Under the pieces are notes generated by a model, which did not search any database, was not told the origin of the DNA, and saw only the letters and a list, made by a program, of their open reading frames with translations. Both the position numbers and the translations under genes were made by a program. This document shows, in pieces, positions 11,261 through 22,743 of a stretch of 64,000 nucleotides of DNA (position 1 is the stretch's first letter; every line of letters begins with the position of its first letter). Source of the stretch: Blastomussa wellsi (lineage: Eukaryota; Cnidaria; Anthozoa; Scleractinia; Plerogyridae); NCBI GenBank assembly GCA_947652115.1, contig OX393566.1:22265412-22329411 (forward strand), given 5' to 3'.

Positions 11261-12364
11261 GGACCTTTAGCAATGATGACGAGGACTTGGACGAAGGCTT
11301 GTATGGTCGATTAAGCCCAGGGACGAGACAGTCGTCCACGGCAGAAAACAAAAACAGTTTAGCAGACGGGTAGCGTGGACGAGTTTCGTGCTGTGGAAGT
11401 CAATAGCGAAAATATCTTTTAAATAGTTTCGTGGGCTGCTAAAACTTCTCTCCACCGATAACGATATGTGAGAAGTACGCGTGTCAGAACAAAGCTAACT
11501 TTATCGTCGTTTGCATAAACCACAACTTAAACGAATAGTTTGTATTTTTAAAGCCGGGAAATCTTTCAAATTTAAAAATGAAGTCAAGATTAAATTGCAA
11601 AAATTACAATGTAATGCAGTTGACAGAATGTGATTTATATCCGCCGGCATTCCTCCACACGCAGTGCGACCACAAATCATAAGCTTACTTTTAATCTCTG
11701 CCTGAAGATCTGTTTTTTCCTCTAGGTCCTTTCAAATATGTTATGGACGCTATCTTATTCACAGACGAGCCATTTCGAGTGAAGAAGCCTACGTAAAAAT
11801 GCAAAAACTCCACGAAACATACCCCCGTTTCGACTCGCTAACTACAAGCCGGCAAATGGAGGCAAATTACGTCCTGAACGAGGTGTGGACGACGAGTCGT
11901 GCTCCACGGCGCATGCGTGGTAGCGTCGAGTCTCGTATTTTCAACTTCCGGTCGTTCACGTTCACGTCCTCGCCATCATTAGGGAGTTTAAGAAAACCAC
12001 AACGGCAACGGTAACGGGAACGTCGCTAAACAAAAGGTTTAATGAGCAGAACAATGGCTTTGCACGTGCGTTATAGTTCTTGGTACATTTCTTTGCCGTC
12101 CTCTGCAAAACAACAACGTGAAATGACCAAACTCTGCGTTGTCTGCACAACGTGAACCACGAAGGCTAATTGTTAAAATTTCTTTTTCGAATTTATCGCT
12201 GTGTTCCAGATTCAGTTTTGAGATAGTTTTGACAGTAAGAAACAGACTAAATGACTTTAGAGTATCGAGAGATTCGTAGGTAAAATATAAATTCATTTTT
12301 ATTCGGCGTTGTTCTCGGCGTCGGCGTCGTGGTTTCTTAAACTCCCTAATATTGCTAAAGGTCC
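11261..12364. repeat. Nested inverted-repeat elements
   Basis: GGACCTTTAGCAAT at 11261 is the inverse of ATTGCTAAAGGTCC ending at 12364. AATGATGACGAGGAC at 11270 also pairs with GTCCTCGCCATCATT near 11965. A further element at about 11978-12349 has ends TTAGGGAGTTTAAGAAA and TTTCTTAAACTCCCTAA. This looks like at least one insertion within another. Confidence 0.65.
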
Positions 12365-12373
12365 GTATTATTT

Positions 12374-12512
12374 GTTCCACGACCGAGTCAGAAGGGGCGT
12401 CGGCCTTTTCTTAATTTGACGTTTCAAACTGATTTGACTTGATCTGATGCAAATCAGTTTGTGACGTCAAATCAGGAATAGACAGACGCCCCTCCTGACT
12501 TGGTCGTGGAAC
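12374..12512. mobile_element. MITE, about 139 bp
   Basis: GTTCCACGACCGAGTCAG then AAGGGGCGTC at the left pair with GACGCCCCTCCTGAC then TTGGTCGTGGAAC at the right. The middle also contains the paired boxes TTTGACGT and ACGTCAAA. Confidence 0.75.
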
Positions 12513-12534
12513 CAATGATGGACAGTTTTGTTTT

Positions 12535-12665
12535 TCATAACTTTTGAATGCTATAAATAGTCAGAATTTGTTAAAAAGGAGAAACGAAAGGTGTAATGCG
12601 GTTCGAACTGGTACAAAGGTGTCTTTTAGCGAAACAAATATTTTGTGGTTAGGTGCACTTTTAAG
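12535..12665 (+). mobile_element. Half copy of the MITE at 58839-59065
   Basis: Shares AACTTTTGAATGCTATAAAT and the order GGTGTAATGCG, ACAAAGGTGT, AACAAATATTTTG, TTAGGTGCACTTTTAA with the right half of the 58839-59065 element. The left arm is absent. Confidence 0.7.
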
Positions 12666-13704
12666 TGAATTTGTGTTATAAAGAATTACGTCGGGCACAT
12701 TTCCTAAAAATTAAATTAAATTGCTTAAATAGGACGAAAGATTTTGTCGGAGAATGCAGCGTCTCTGGTTAATTGCATGCCCTGCGAAAAAATGCTGGGG
12801 AAACTGCGCATGCAGGGGAGGAGATCAGCAAATCAAAAGCGCTCTATGAGACAAGCCAAGTCGTGAATGTGATACGATTGTAGAAATTGTAGAAAATGTT
12901 TGCTGAGTTGTGAGAGTTGAACTGTTCAGCTGAGAAACATATTTTGATTACAAATGATAGATGAAACATGCCTACAATTTAAACTGATAACTGAGAAATA
13001 ACTTGAAGGTGCTTGGATGATGAGTGCGGTTGTCGCGATGGACGACGGTGCCAAATTGTTGAGTGCCTTGTAGGTTATAAGTAAAATCATGTACGTTATA
13101 ACTAAAATCATGGATCATAGAAATGCTTTTTGAGTTATTAAAATTAAAATTATTAAAATTAAATTAGAGTTATTAACATTAAATTACCTTTGAAATTTAG
13201 AAAACTTAAAAATAATAGTTTTCTAAGGAAGAAAATCACCAAAGCAGTGATTCTAAATCAAAAAGGAACAAGGATAGTTGAGGATGGAGAAGATTTAACG
13301 GATTGGAAATTACGATTTTGACAAATTTAGGCTAAATGTTTCAAAGTACACCAATGAGTACATTTCTCGACTTCTTCATAAGTGAATTTTAATTTTAGCC
13401 AATGTTCATTTCGTGTTTCTTTCATATTTCAATCTTTAATCGAAATGTTAGGCTTTTCGGAGCGAACAGATTTGGCACATTTACACACGTGCTTATCTGA
13501 TCAAGAGGTTTGTTATTTTAAAAATTTAAATCATATCAAATTACTACTTTGAACACTGTAGCGAGAAAATACTACATTACTATTGGAATATTGACATTGA
13601 CAGCTGTACATAAATTTAATATTAACTAAAAATAAAATTACCAGGTTACAAAAAGAGTCTCTTGGGAGTTTACATGAATTTTTTATCTCATTTCCAGCAG
13701 ACAG
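12666..13704. other. AT-rich spacer upstream of the LINE
   Basis: Contains simple AT-rich sequence (repeated ATTAAAATTAAA around 13135-13190) and no protein domain. No LINE ORF1 can be seen here, so the element that follows is either 5' truncated or belongs to a type whose ORF1 is lost. Confidence 0.45.
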
Positions 13705-14535
13705 GTGGCTCATCTCACTTTTTCAGAACCACACCAACCCGGCTTTCAAAGGCTAATACTTCACTGTCTTGCGTCGGTCGAACGACCTTTCAAAGCTTCT
13801 TTTTGTTCGTTAAATGTCAGAGGTATAAACCAAACACGTAAACGAAGACAACTTTTCAGGTGGCTGCATAACAATAAATTTGATATAATATTCCTCCAGG
13901 AAACCTACTCAACAAAAAACATAGAAACCGTATGGAAATCTGAATGGGGCGGCAAAGTCTATTTTAACCACGGCACAAATCACTCGAGAGGTGTCATGAT
14001 ACTTTTTAACCCTAAATTAGATGTCTTGGTCGATAATATTGAAATGGATAACAATGGACGGTATTTGCTCCTTCAGGCAACTATTCACGACTTTTCCTTC
14101 CAACTGTGCAATATTTATAGTCCCAACAATAACTGTGACCAAAAAATGTTTTTTTCAAATGTCATTGATGTTATTAAAAAACGTCCGAGCAACAGCTTTA
14201 TTATCGGAGGAGACTTCAATTGCGCACTGACACCCCGCGACAAAATAGGTGGCGCTGCCGTTGAAAGAAAAAACAATGTAATTAGCGAAATTACAAAATT
14301 ACGTGACTCATTTAAACTGCAGGACATTTGGAGGTGTCAGCACCCTGATCAAGCACAATTTACATGGCGGGACAAAGCGCTAAAAGTACAGTGTAGATTA
14401 GACTATTGGCAAATTTCCAAAGAGCTTAGGCAGATCGCGTTAAACACAGAGATAAAAACCTCAACACTTTCAGACCACTCAGCAATAACTTTAACACTCC
14501 AGTCCAAAAAGAGGACCCGGTTTTTGGAAATTTAA
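13705..14535 (+). CDS. LINE endonuclease domain (first part of the EN-RT frame)
   Basis: About 276 codons. The APE-like endonuclease core can be followed by its catalytic blocks: SLNVRGI at the start, IIFLQETYS (catalytic Glu), FIIGGDFNCAL (Asp/Asn), RLDYW, and STLSDHSAI (the terminal Asp-His). It nicks target DNA for target-primed reverse transcription. The frame runs into a stop at 14533-14535. The neighbouring frame carries the expected continuation into the RT part, so the break is a frameshift rather than a true end. The ATG at 13705 may not be the native start. Confidence 0.8.
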   Translation: MAHLTFSEPHQPGFQRLILHCLASVERPFKASFCSLNVRGINQTRKRRQLFRWLHNNKFDIIFLQETYSTKNIETVWKSEWGGKVYFNHGTNHSRGVMILFNPKLDVLVDNIEMDNNGRYLLLQATIHDFSFQLCNIYSPNNNCDQKMFFSNVIDVIKKRPSNSFIIGGDFNCALTPRDKIGGAAVERKNNVISEITKLRDSFKLQDIWRCQHPDQAQFTWRDKALKVQCRLDYWQISKELRQIALNTEIKTSTLSDHSAITLTLQSKKRTRFLEI

Positions 14536-14641
14536 CAAATCACTCCTCGATGATAACACCTTTATAGAACAACTTCAGAGCATCATACCCGGGTTCAAAA
14601 AGAAGCACAATTATCTCATTGATAAAGGACTTTACTGGGAT

Positions 14642-17467
14642 ATGATTAAAATGGAAGTAAGAGGTTTTTGTGTGCAATACTCAAAAAGAAAAAACAGAAA
14701 GCTTAGGGACAGAGAGAAAGAACTTTCTGAACAAATTGATGCCTTAATGAAAGTACTCGCAACAAACAGGTCAAAAGAGAATATAACCAAATTATACAAC
14801 CTTAGAACAGAACTTAACAAGATCGCTGAGTACCGAACCAACGGTGCCATTATAAGAAGTAGAATAAGGTGGCATGAAAAAGGCGAAAAGAATACCAAAT
14901 ACTTTCTGAACTTAGAAAAACGACAAACCTCGAAAACCTTCATTTCTAAACTCAAATCCCAAGACGGACATGAAATAACAGATTCGAACGAAATTTTAAA
15001 CTGTCAAAAATTATTCTACAAAAACCTGTACACGGCAGTACCCCGCAGCAGCCTTTACGACAAGTTATTTTTTGAAAATCCAACCCTCCCAAAACTAAAC
15101 GACATTGAACTAGAGGTACTAGATAGGCCAATCACAAATCAAGAATGTTTTGAAATTCTTAAGTTATGTGCAAAAGACAAATGCCCAGGCAGCGACGGAT
15201 TCACCGTCGAATTTTACTTACATTTCTGGTCTATGCTAGGAGAAGAAATGGCTCAAAGCTTTAATCACGCTTTAACCCATGGACATCTTAACATCACGCA
15301 ACGGCAAGGAATAATCAAAGTTGTGCCAAAAAAACGTAAAAACAAGCTGTATTTAGAAAACTGGAGACCAATATCTCTTTTGAACATCGACTACAAAATA
15401 CTATCCAAGACTATTGCAAGTAGAATGAGCAGTGTTCTTCCCCAACTTATACACGGAGACCAAACTGGTTATGTGAAGGGCAGATATATCGGCCAAAATA
15501 TCAGATTAATACAAGATATAATGAAAATAACACAACTAGAAAACCTACCTGGCATGGCAATTTTTGTCGATTTCAAAAAAGCCTTTGATTCGGTTAATTG
15601 GGATTTTTTAACTAAGGTGTTAGAGACTTTTAACTTTGGCCCGCAAATTCGAAAATGGATAAACGTGCTCTACACGGATATTACTAGCTGCGTTATCAAC
15701 AACGGATACGCATCGGAATTCTTTTCACTGCAAAGGGGAGTCAGACAAGGCTGCCCGTTATCCGGTATACTGTTCGTCCTCTGCGCAGAAATTCTAGCAC
15801 ATGCAGTCAGAAATGATGAAAATATTAAAGGAATACAAATTTATAAAAAGGAATACAAAGTATCTCAGTATGCCGATGATACTACAGCTTTCGTCGCCGA
15901 TGTAGAGTCAGCAAAAAAGTTGTTTGAAATGCTTCGAGCTTTCCAAGAAACATCAGGCCTGGAAATTAATACGACCAAAACTGAAGGAATGTGGTTAGGA
16001 TCCTGCAGACATAACACGACAACTCCTTTTGATATAACTTGGCCTTCAGAACCGATATATGCTCTAGGAATCTATTTCTCCTATGATGAAGTTACCGCTT
16101 TCAATAAAAATTTTGAACAAAAACTAATTTCAATGAAAAACATCCTCAATCTCTGGAAAACAAGAAATCTTACACTACATGGCCGTATTACTATTCTCAA
16201 GAGCCTCGCTCTTTCTAAGCTTGTCTACAATACATCTGTACTCTCCTGCCCACCGGAATTTATATCAGCAGTTAAGTCGACCATATCGCAATTTGTTTGG
16301 AATAACATCCCTAAAATAAAACACAATACAATGATCGGCCCAAAAACAAAAGGAGGCTTGGACATGCCGGATTTTGAAATTATCAATAACGCCTTAAAAG
16401 TCACCTGGATAAGAAGGTTGCATGAGAGCAACAACGACGCTAGCTGGAGCCACATCCCACTTACTCTCTTAAAATGCGTTGGTGGAATTTTTCTTCTCAA
16501 GTGCAATTACGACCTAAAATCCCTTAAATTACAACTGCCTTTACAATTTTACAAAGATGCTTTAAGTATCTGGCAGAAGATAAACCAGCATACTCCTGAA
16601 AATAAAGAGCACCAGGTGTTAAACGAAATCCTGTGGAATAACAGGTTTATTAAAATCAACGGTTTTTCTGTCTATTATAAAAACTGGCACAACGCAGGGG
16701 TGATCAGGATTAAAGATATCTTTCAGGATAGCGATTTTTTGACTTTCAATGATTTTTGCCGCATGTTTCCAGTCAAAACCAATTTCTTGATATATTACGG
16801 CCTATGTAATGCTATTCCCCAAAATTGGATTCGCCTATTGAAGGAAGCCAGCTTAAATGGCTCTCACAACAATAATGTAGAGTACGTAGATAAAATTCCT
16901 ATAAATGAGATTTCATGTAAGTCGGCTACTAAATTTCTAATTGATCAAAAATTCATACCCCCTACAGCAGAGCAAAGAATGGTACAGGCAAATCTTAATA
17001 AACAAGCTATTGAAACCATTTATACTATTCCTTTCAGAGTGACAAAGGATATTAGACTTGCTATTTTCCAATTTAAGGTTGTGCATCACATCCTCCCAAC
17101 TAATGCAACACTTTTCAGAGATAAGATAATTCAACAGGACAAGTGTCATCTTTGTGACCAAAAACAAACTTTAAAGCATCTATTTGTACTATGTCCAGAC
17201 GTGCAAACTTTTTGGGAAACTTTTTGCAATTGGTGGAATGTTATAAATGACGACTCTATCACCCTAAATGAACAAGTCGTCATTTACGGCTTTACAAACA
17301 ATCTCAGTGAACGTCTTGGTTTAAACCTCTGCTTAATAATCGCTAAGTATTTCATCTACTGTGCTTCGCGAGAGAAAGACCCATATTACTTCGAAGTTTT
17401 CCTTGTTTTTCTGAAGAGTAAATTATTCATCGAGAAAAGCAAAGCCAAATCGCAAATAAATTTTTAA
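14642..17467 (+). CDS. LINE reverse transcriptase
   Basis: An open frame of 941 codons from the first ATG, whose coding sequence extends upstream to about 14510 in the same frame. RT fingers and palm motifs are all visible: NWRPISLLNIDYKILSK, GDQTGYVKGRYIGQN, VDFKKAFDSVNW, GVRQGCPLSGILFVL and the catalytic YADD at about residue 410 (15869-15880). A zinc-binding CHLC..H..C signature lies near the C-terminus (about 17145-17200, CHLCDQKQTLKHLFVLC), as in L1/Tx1 elements. The frame is intact to the TAA at 17467. Function: copies element RNA into DNA at the nicked target. Without ORF1 and with EN out of frame, the copy is probably inactive. Confidence 0.88.
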   Translation: MIKMEVRGFCVQYSKRKNRKLRDREKELSEQIDALMKVLATNRSKENITKLYNLRTELNKIAEYRTNGAIIRSRIRWHEKGEKNTKYFLNLEKRQTSKTFISKLKSQDGHEITDSNEILNCQKLFYKNLYTAVPRSSLYDKLFFENPTLPKLNDIELEVLDRPITNQECFEILKLCAKDKCPGSDGFTVEFYLHFWSMLGEEMAQSFNHALTHGHLNITQRQGIIKVVPKKRKNKLYLENWRPISLLNIDYKILSKTIASRMSSVLPQLIHGDQTGYVKGRYIGQNIRLIQDIMKITQLENLPGMAIFVDFKKAFDSVNWDFLTKVLETFNFGPQIRKWINVLYTDITSCVINNGYASEFFSLQRGVRQGCPLSGILFVLCAEILAHAVRNDENIKGIQIYKKEYKVSQYADDTTAFVADVESAKKLFEMLRAFQETSGLEINTTKTEGMWLGSCRHNTTTPFDITWPSEPIYALGIYFSYDEVTAFNKNFEQKLISMKNILNLWKTRNLTLHGRITILKSLALSKLVYNTSVLSCPPEFISAVKSTISQFVWNNIPKIKHNTMIGPKTKGGLDMPDFEIINNALKVTWIRRLHESNNDASWSHIPLTLLKCVGGIFLLKCNYDLKSLKLQLPLQFYKDALSIWQKINQHTPENKEHQVLNEILWNNRFIKINGFSVYYKNWHNAGVIRIKDIFQDSDFLTFNDFCRMFPVKTNFLIYYGLCNAIPQNWIRLLKEASLNGSHNNNVEYVDKIPINEISCKSATKFLIDQKFIPPTAEQRMVQANLNKQAIETIYTIPFRVTKDIRLAIFQFKVVHHILPTNATLFRDKIIQQDKCHLCDQKQTLKHLFVLCPDVQTFWETFCNWWNVINDDSITLNEQVVIYGFTNNLSERLGLNLCLIIAKYFIYCASREKDPYYFEVFLVFLKSKLFIEKSKAKSQINF

Positions 17468-17695
17468 ACGAGTGCTTTTTTGTGTGTGGGATACATATAG
17501 TATTTTAAAATAATGAGTTTTGTAAGTATTCCATAAGTATTTTTAAAATAATGTGTTATGTATCCTCGCTATGAGTGTTGTATTTCATATAGCAAATAAG
17601 ATATGTAAAAGTAGTCGATTTGTGTAATAACTAAAATAAAAAAAAATTAAAATTAAAAAAAAAAAAAAAAAAAAATTGTTATTATATCAGTATTA

Positions 17696-17888
17696 CAAAA
17701 GGAAAGTCAGACAGCTTGGTGGGCGTGACCACGTGGCAAGAGTCCAATTTGTTTAATCACGAGTATGATTTCAGACAGTATTGGACTACAATATGTCCTG
17801 TTACCAATTAATTAAAACCATAGCAATTATAATCAGAAGAGAAGCCTATTGATGGCTTAAAAAATAAAATAAATGTTATATATCAGTG

Positions 17889-17923
<35 letters not shown>
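17696..17923 (+). repeat. Second poly(A)-ended retrosequence
   Basis: A run of 35 A residues (17889-17923) follows AAAATAAAATAAATG, an AATAAA-like signal, about 210 bp after the LINE tail. The part from about 17740 (AGTCCAATTTG...TGTCCTGTTACC) resembles the repeat near 23700-23790. It looks like a separate short retro-inserted fragment abutting the LINE. Confidence 0.5.
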
Positions 17924-17924
<1 letters not shown>

Positions 17925-18120
17925 ACGTTCTTTCTGCGAGACATGTCCCTCAAAACCCTTCAAATTATGGCTGCATGATGTGACTTGCTCTCTCTATTCC
18001 AACATTAACGGCAATCAAAATCGAATCAACACAGTTGGTTCGTAATACAAAGATGTTTTACACCTCGCTTATTTAACAAAGAAATAGGTCTAGTGACGTT
18101 CAGTATTATATATTCAGTAA

Positions 18121-18126
18121 TTTATT
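18121..18126 (-). terminator. Candidate polyadenylation signal for K2P gene 3
   Basis: TTTATT on the + strand reads AATAAA on the - strand. It lies about 95 nt beyond the K2P-3 stop codon, a plausible 3' UTR length. Confidence 0.4.
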
Positions 18127-18221
18127 TAAAACGAACAACTATTGACAATTTAGTAGACGATTCTTATCAAAGTATCTGTTTGTACTTTGTTCAGTGAGGG
18201 TATCAATGGCCCAGCTCACTT

Positions 18222-19853
18222 CTATGAAATTGAATATTCTTGATTATCCTCCCTTTTTACGTCATAATTTGATATTTCGCAGCAAAACAATCTTCTCAAG
18301 TATGACGTGACATTTGGCCAGAAGCTCACAAAGCGATCACGGAAATCTCTTATTTGATCAATGGAATCGACCAGGCAGGTCAAAATGCATGACCCGAGAC
18401 TCAGTCCTACCAAATAGGGCAAAAGGGCGAGCATTCCGTAAAGAACCAGATAACCTTTCGAAATCTCCCCATGGTCTACCTTTCTGGCCATTGATTCGAA
18501 TGGTATAAAGTCGCCAAAGCCAATCGTAGTAAAAGTAGTAAACCACACGTACAATCCCTCCACGAAACTCCAATTGTCAAGAAACATCGATGAAACGCTT
18601 GTCAAGATGAGCAGAACGACCATAAGTGTACTTGCCACAAAAATCCTCTTCCTTTTTAAATGCTTTGGTTCAGCCTTTTTAAGCACAACAGTTTCTGTTT
18701 TGACGACAAAAAACGTTATGCAGGACGCCAAGAGTTCTCCTGTTGTTTTCAAAGCCAGCATTGTTATAGGAATGCCAATTATACAGACGATGATGGTAAG
18801 AGCTTGTCCAAATTGTGTTTTGGGTGTGAGATTTCCATACCCTAATAATTAACAACCATATATGCACTCAACTATATGATTCGACTACCAAATTAACACA
18901 CTATTTCTCGATTTAAATAAGAAAAAAAGATTAAAAATAGAAGCGCCAGGAGTCACAAAGCTTGTTGCATGAAATCAGCGACAGAATAAATTACTTGCCA
19001 TGTATAAAGCATGTATAATTCAATCCCGTTTCTTGAATGTAGGAATTTGAATTGTACTAAAATCCGAAAATGAATTCTGGATCGAAATACTCAAAACTCA
19101 CTCTAATATTTCAATCGAACCTTTCATGTAGCGCTGAAAATAATTTCTGGGCATAGATGAATTATTATGGTCAATGAATTTGAATGCGTTCGTGTTTGTT
19201 TCTATTTGGTTAAACTAGTTTTAATTTATAAGAAAGTGATAAAAAATACATTTTAAAACATGATGTTGAAATTCGTTATGCAAACCCCATAATTTTATGC
19301 GCAAACATACGCAGTATGACAGCAGGTGTCCTACAAGCGGTATAAAAATTAAATATACTAGGTTTATAAGACACTAAATTTTATGCCCAAGTGTTAAATA
19401 AATGAAAATTGAAGCATAGCCCTGACCTGTCGTGAAATACTTATGCGGCGTAAAAATGTTTTAAGGTGAATAACTGTGGTTGATCTTGAAAAAAGAACTG
19501 AAGGTTGCCCATGGACCGTCTCTAAATAGCTTAAAAATATTTTTGAAGCATAGCTATTTACCTACTGTGGTAATAGCAGCGAAAGCGAATCCACAGCTGT
19601 TTAAGAAAGTCCAGTCCAGCTCTGCATCCACTTCCACTGCCGCTGCGGCTTGTCGTACAAAACTTTGAAAATCAGCGTCTGTCATGTTATATTTAAAACC
19701 AATCTCCGTTTTCAGTTCTCTCAGCATCTTTTCCACTCTGTTTTGTGCTGATTCCTCTGTTTTTTCAATCAGGGTGAAAATCCAAGCAACGAACAAACCG
19801 TATGTGTAAAACAGTGTAACACGGAGTAAGGCTTTTCCCAGAAGTGGATGCAT
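18222..19853 (-). CDS. Two-pore domain potassium channel (K2P), copy 3
   Basis: Minus-strand gene with coding exons 19853-19562 and 18841-18222, giving 303 aa and a 720-bp phase-1 intron in filter 1 (TTVG|YG). M1 starts MHPLLGKALLRVTLF and ends FTLIEKTEE. The cap contains sequon NMT and no cysteine. Pore helix 1 reads NSCGFAFAAITTVGYGNLTP. M2 contains CIIGIPITMLALKTTGELL. Pore 2 is TTIGFGDF, where copies 1, 2 and 4 have GDY. M4 is PYLVGLSLGSCIL. The tail carries FCCE. The ATG is four bases inside an exon that follows TTAG (acceptor at 19859-19858), as in the other copies. It is closely related to copies 1 and 2 and presumably forms homo- or heterodimers with them (inference). Confidence 0.9.
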
Positions 19854-20073
19854 TTGCCTAACAAAATACCTCGGAATTGAAAAGTATAATAAAGTTAAGC
19901 CTTCTGAAAATACTTATTGTGGCCTTGACTATCCCAAAAGTCACCCACTGATATTTTCTCTTGAGTGGAATGACCGTCAGACGTACTTGTTTGCAGTCTA
20001 TGTTATCATTATTTAAAAGAATATCTGTGCTACTTTGTTTACAAACTTTACATTTTGTGTTTCGCCGTCCCTA

Positions 20074-20343
20074 TGCACCTATCAATGCAAATCCCCCGGG
20101 AGTGGAGGGGGGGGGCAGTGTGCGGGCATAGGTGGGGGATTTGAACTGAGCGGAGATTTTCTGTTCAATTGCCCTACCCCAAGGTAATTGTAGATGGTCA
20201 AAAGACTCACTAAAAGTCAATAAAATATTGCTATAAAGGGCAATAAAACGATCAAAAGTCCCCACTACGGAACGATAACAACTGTTAAATCCCCCACCTA
20301 TGCCCCCACTCCCCCCTCCGCGGGATTTACATTGATAGGTGCA
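20074..20343. mobile_element. MITE, 270 bp, ends TGCACCTATCAATG
   Basis: TGCACCTATCAATGCAAATC at the left is inverted as GATTTACATTGATAGGTGCA at the right. Both sides also carry GGGGGATTT and AAATCCCCC blocks and a CATAGGTGGGGG/CCCCCACCTATG pair. There is no coding capacity. Confidence 0.8.
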
Positions 20344-22017
20344 CTATACTTTGACGACCACATCACATAAATAATATAAAGTGACTTTAAATATAAAATA
20401 AGTGACAGTCTTTTCAAACAACAAGCTTATTGTTTGAAGTTGATTGCAATCTCTTAACACGGTTGGGATATTGTTCATCAAACATGTCGGAGAAAAATGA
20501 TCAGTGTTCGAAACATACAAATGTTACAACCCAAAAATGACTATGAATTCGAGCAGTTAAAACTGAATTTCATTTGTGTCGTAAAATTAATTTTGTTTCA
20601 CCACATTATGTACCTCTTTCAGTGGTGTGGGCCATGAATCATTAATGAGCGTATTAAGAATTTACATCGAAATGGCTTTGTTAGAAATAGCTGTCGGCTA
20701 GCTGGCTTGTCGGATTATAATCTAAAAAATCATCCACATGTCGAAATAGACTGCTGTTATTTGTTAAATGTCCTACAGTCATTTTAGCCAAAAACAGTAC
20801 CTGCCACCTCTGTGTTTATGGCGGCCAACTTTATTAAATGTATAGTGCAGGTACTTGAATGTTTGAGGTAGTATTTAAATATTTGGATGTTTTGTAAGCA
20901 AAGACTATAGAACCATGGGCTTCGTAATAAATTCTTCAAGCTAAGCTATATAAAGCTGGAAAATAAATACATTCAATTGAAAATTAATTCATAAATGAAC
21001 ACATGAAGAAAGAGCATTACGTTTATATTACGTCCAGAACTGATTCTAAAGAAAAAAAAAACATACATAAATACGGGTGGGTAACATTTCGCTGCATGGC
21101 TACCTCATGATTAGGCTTATGTAGGGGGGAGGGGGGGGGGGAGGGGAAACGTCTGACACTTAAGACTACCTCATGATTATTTTTGCTGCACTATTGATAT
21201 CTGATGCGGTACAAGACGGCCTTATAAAGCGTTTTACATCAGATGTATTATTTGACCGCTAAGTCGTTCTGCTCCACCGTAGGCATGGATTACGAATGTA
21301 TCGTGAGCCACATTGCGTTCTCTGAGGATTGTTTTTGAAACACTGCGCGTGGTTGACGATTAATATTATTTTAAAGACAGGAAGCAACTATAACAAATTT
21401 TAGATACAACCAAGAGATGACAGCTAATAGACTACAGAACAACGAAAAACCTGTTTTTCAATTTGCATAAATGAATATAGTTTATTTCCGACATTGTTTA
21501 TTGTGGCTTACTACGATTTTGAGGTGGTGATTAAATAAGCCCAACTTTTAGCTCTTTTGTAAAATGTTCAGAAATGTTTTATCTTTCTCTTATTACACTT
21601 AGTTACAGCGTACGACCATTATATGCGTCATTTGAACTGTAAAGATTCTAATAAACAGCCAAACAATAGCGGTTTTAATGGCGTTTTTCTCAAAATGTGA
21701 AATTTAAATGCAGTTGATTCGCCGTGTTCGAACACAAATATTTGTGTCGAAAATTGCGATTCCGCTCTATTCCGAGGCTCGTCAAATTCATTCACTTCAA
21801 GTCCAATGCAATTTATGAAATCGATTTACATTTCTAAACAAATATCTAATATTCTCAGAAGGATTTATTTATTTATACATTTATTTATACACGGTAAAAA
21901 TACATCAGGTTAAAACTAATTAAATACTTAATATTATACTAGAGGGATATTTAGTGAAAATTTACCCGTACCCGGCTGCCGAGTATGTAGAAACTGCGTA
22001 TAATAAATACTTCATTA

Positions 22018-22743
22018 TAACCAGGCTTGTTCCATCAAGATGGCGGGATATTGGGCTCACGTCCTTTTTGTGTGCTTATGGACCTCGACTTCGTCTCGGT
22101 CAATTGGTGGTTTTCACTGTCACGCTATTAAAAACTAAATTCGAAACAATTCAACTACAGAAGCTTAGAATTTCAGCGAGTGTAGATGATAAAGAAATAA
22201 ATAATTTCTCCAAGTCTCAGGCCTGTGCGTTGTCCCGTTAGCGAGTTATTTGCTTAAACGTTCTACGCAAATTTACAAAGCTTAGTATGGAGACGCCATA
22301 TTTGTGTCCTTCTGAGGGACACAAATATGGCCGCCGTGATGCACGCGAAACCATCTGGGATTCAATTGTGCTATAATAGCGACTACTTTTGGTTCATGAG
22401 CTATTATACTTGCACATAAACGCCACTAATTATATCTGAAATGTTCAAACATCTGAAAATCGAATGGATAGGCTTTTTCTAAACAAAACAGTTTTGTCAC
22501 GGTTACATACGGCCGAGAACTCAGATATTCAAGACGCTCTGGTTTCAAAACGACAGGGTACTATGGAGCTGAAAATTTGCGAAAAGATATATTTTTAGTT
22601 AGCCTTACACCTACTGGCAACGAAAATTTAGCAGGCCTAGCGCATTTTGATTTCAGAATTTTATGACGTCACATGAAAACCAAGAATAAACAGCAAAAGA
22701 AGAACTTGGCCAATATCCCGCCATCTTGACCTCACGCTTGGCC
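22018..22743. repeat. Inverted-repeat element, about 725 bp
   Basis: TCAAGATGGCGGGATATTGG near 22034 is inverted as CCAATATCCCGCCATCTTGA near 22710. The flanking GGCTTG and CAAGCC-like bases extend the arms to roughly 36 bp. The interior has no recognisable protein. Confidence 0.65.
22296..22330. repeat. Perfect 14-bp hairpin
   Basis: CCATATTTGTGTCC and GGACACAAATATGG flank a 7-base loop. It sits inside the 22018-22743 element. Confidence 0.85.

Larger units (their letters stand above)
13705..17675 (+). mobile_element. L1/Tx1-like non-LTR retrotransposon (LINE), 5' truncated, with poly(A) tail
   Basis: An apurinic-type endonuclease, a reverse transcriptase and a C-terminal CCHC-type zinc knuckle are encoded in order, followed by about 190 bp of 3' UTR and an A-rich tail (17640-17675). 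The endonuclease and RT lie in different frames, split by what looks like a one-base indel near 14508 in an A-rich run. ORF1 is not seen. The element lies between the two pairs of K2P genes. Target-site duplications could not be established by eye. The limited decay (a single visible frame break) suggests a fairly recent insertion. Confidence 0.85.

Noticed and set aside
16225..16506. Minus-strand frame inside the LINE RT
   Set aside because: Shadow of the RT frame.
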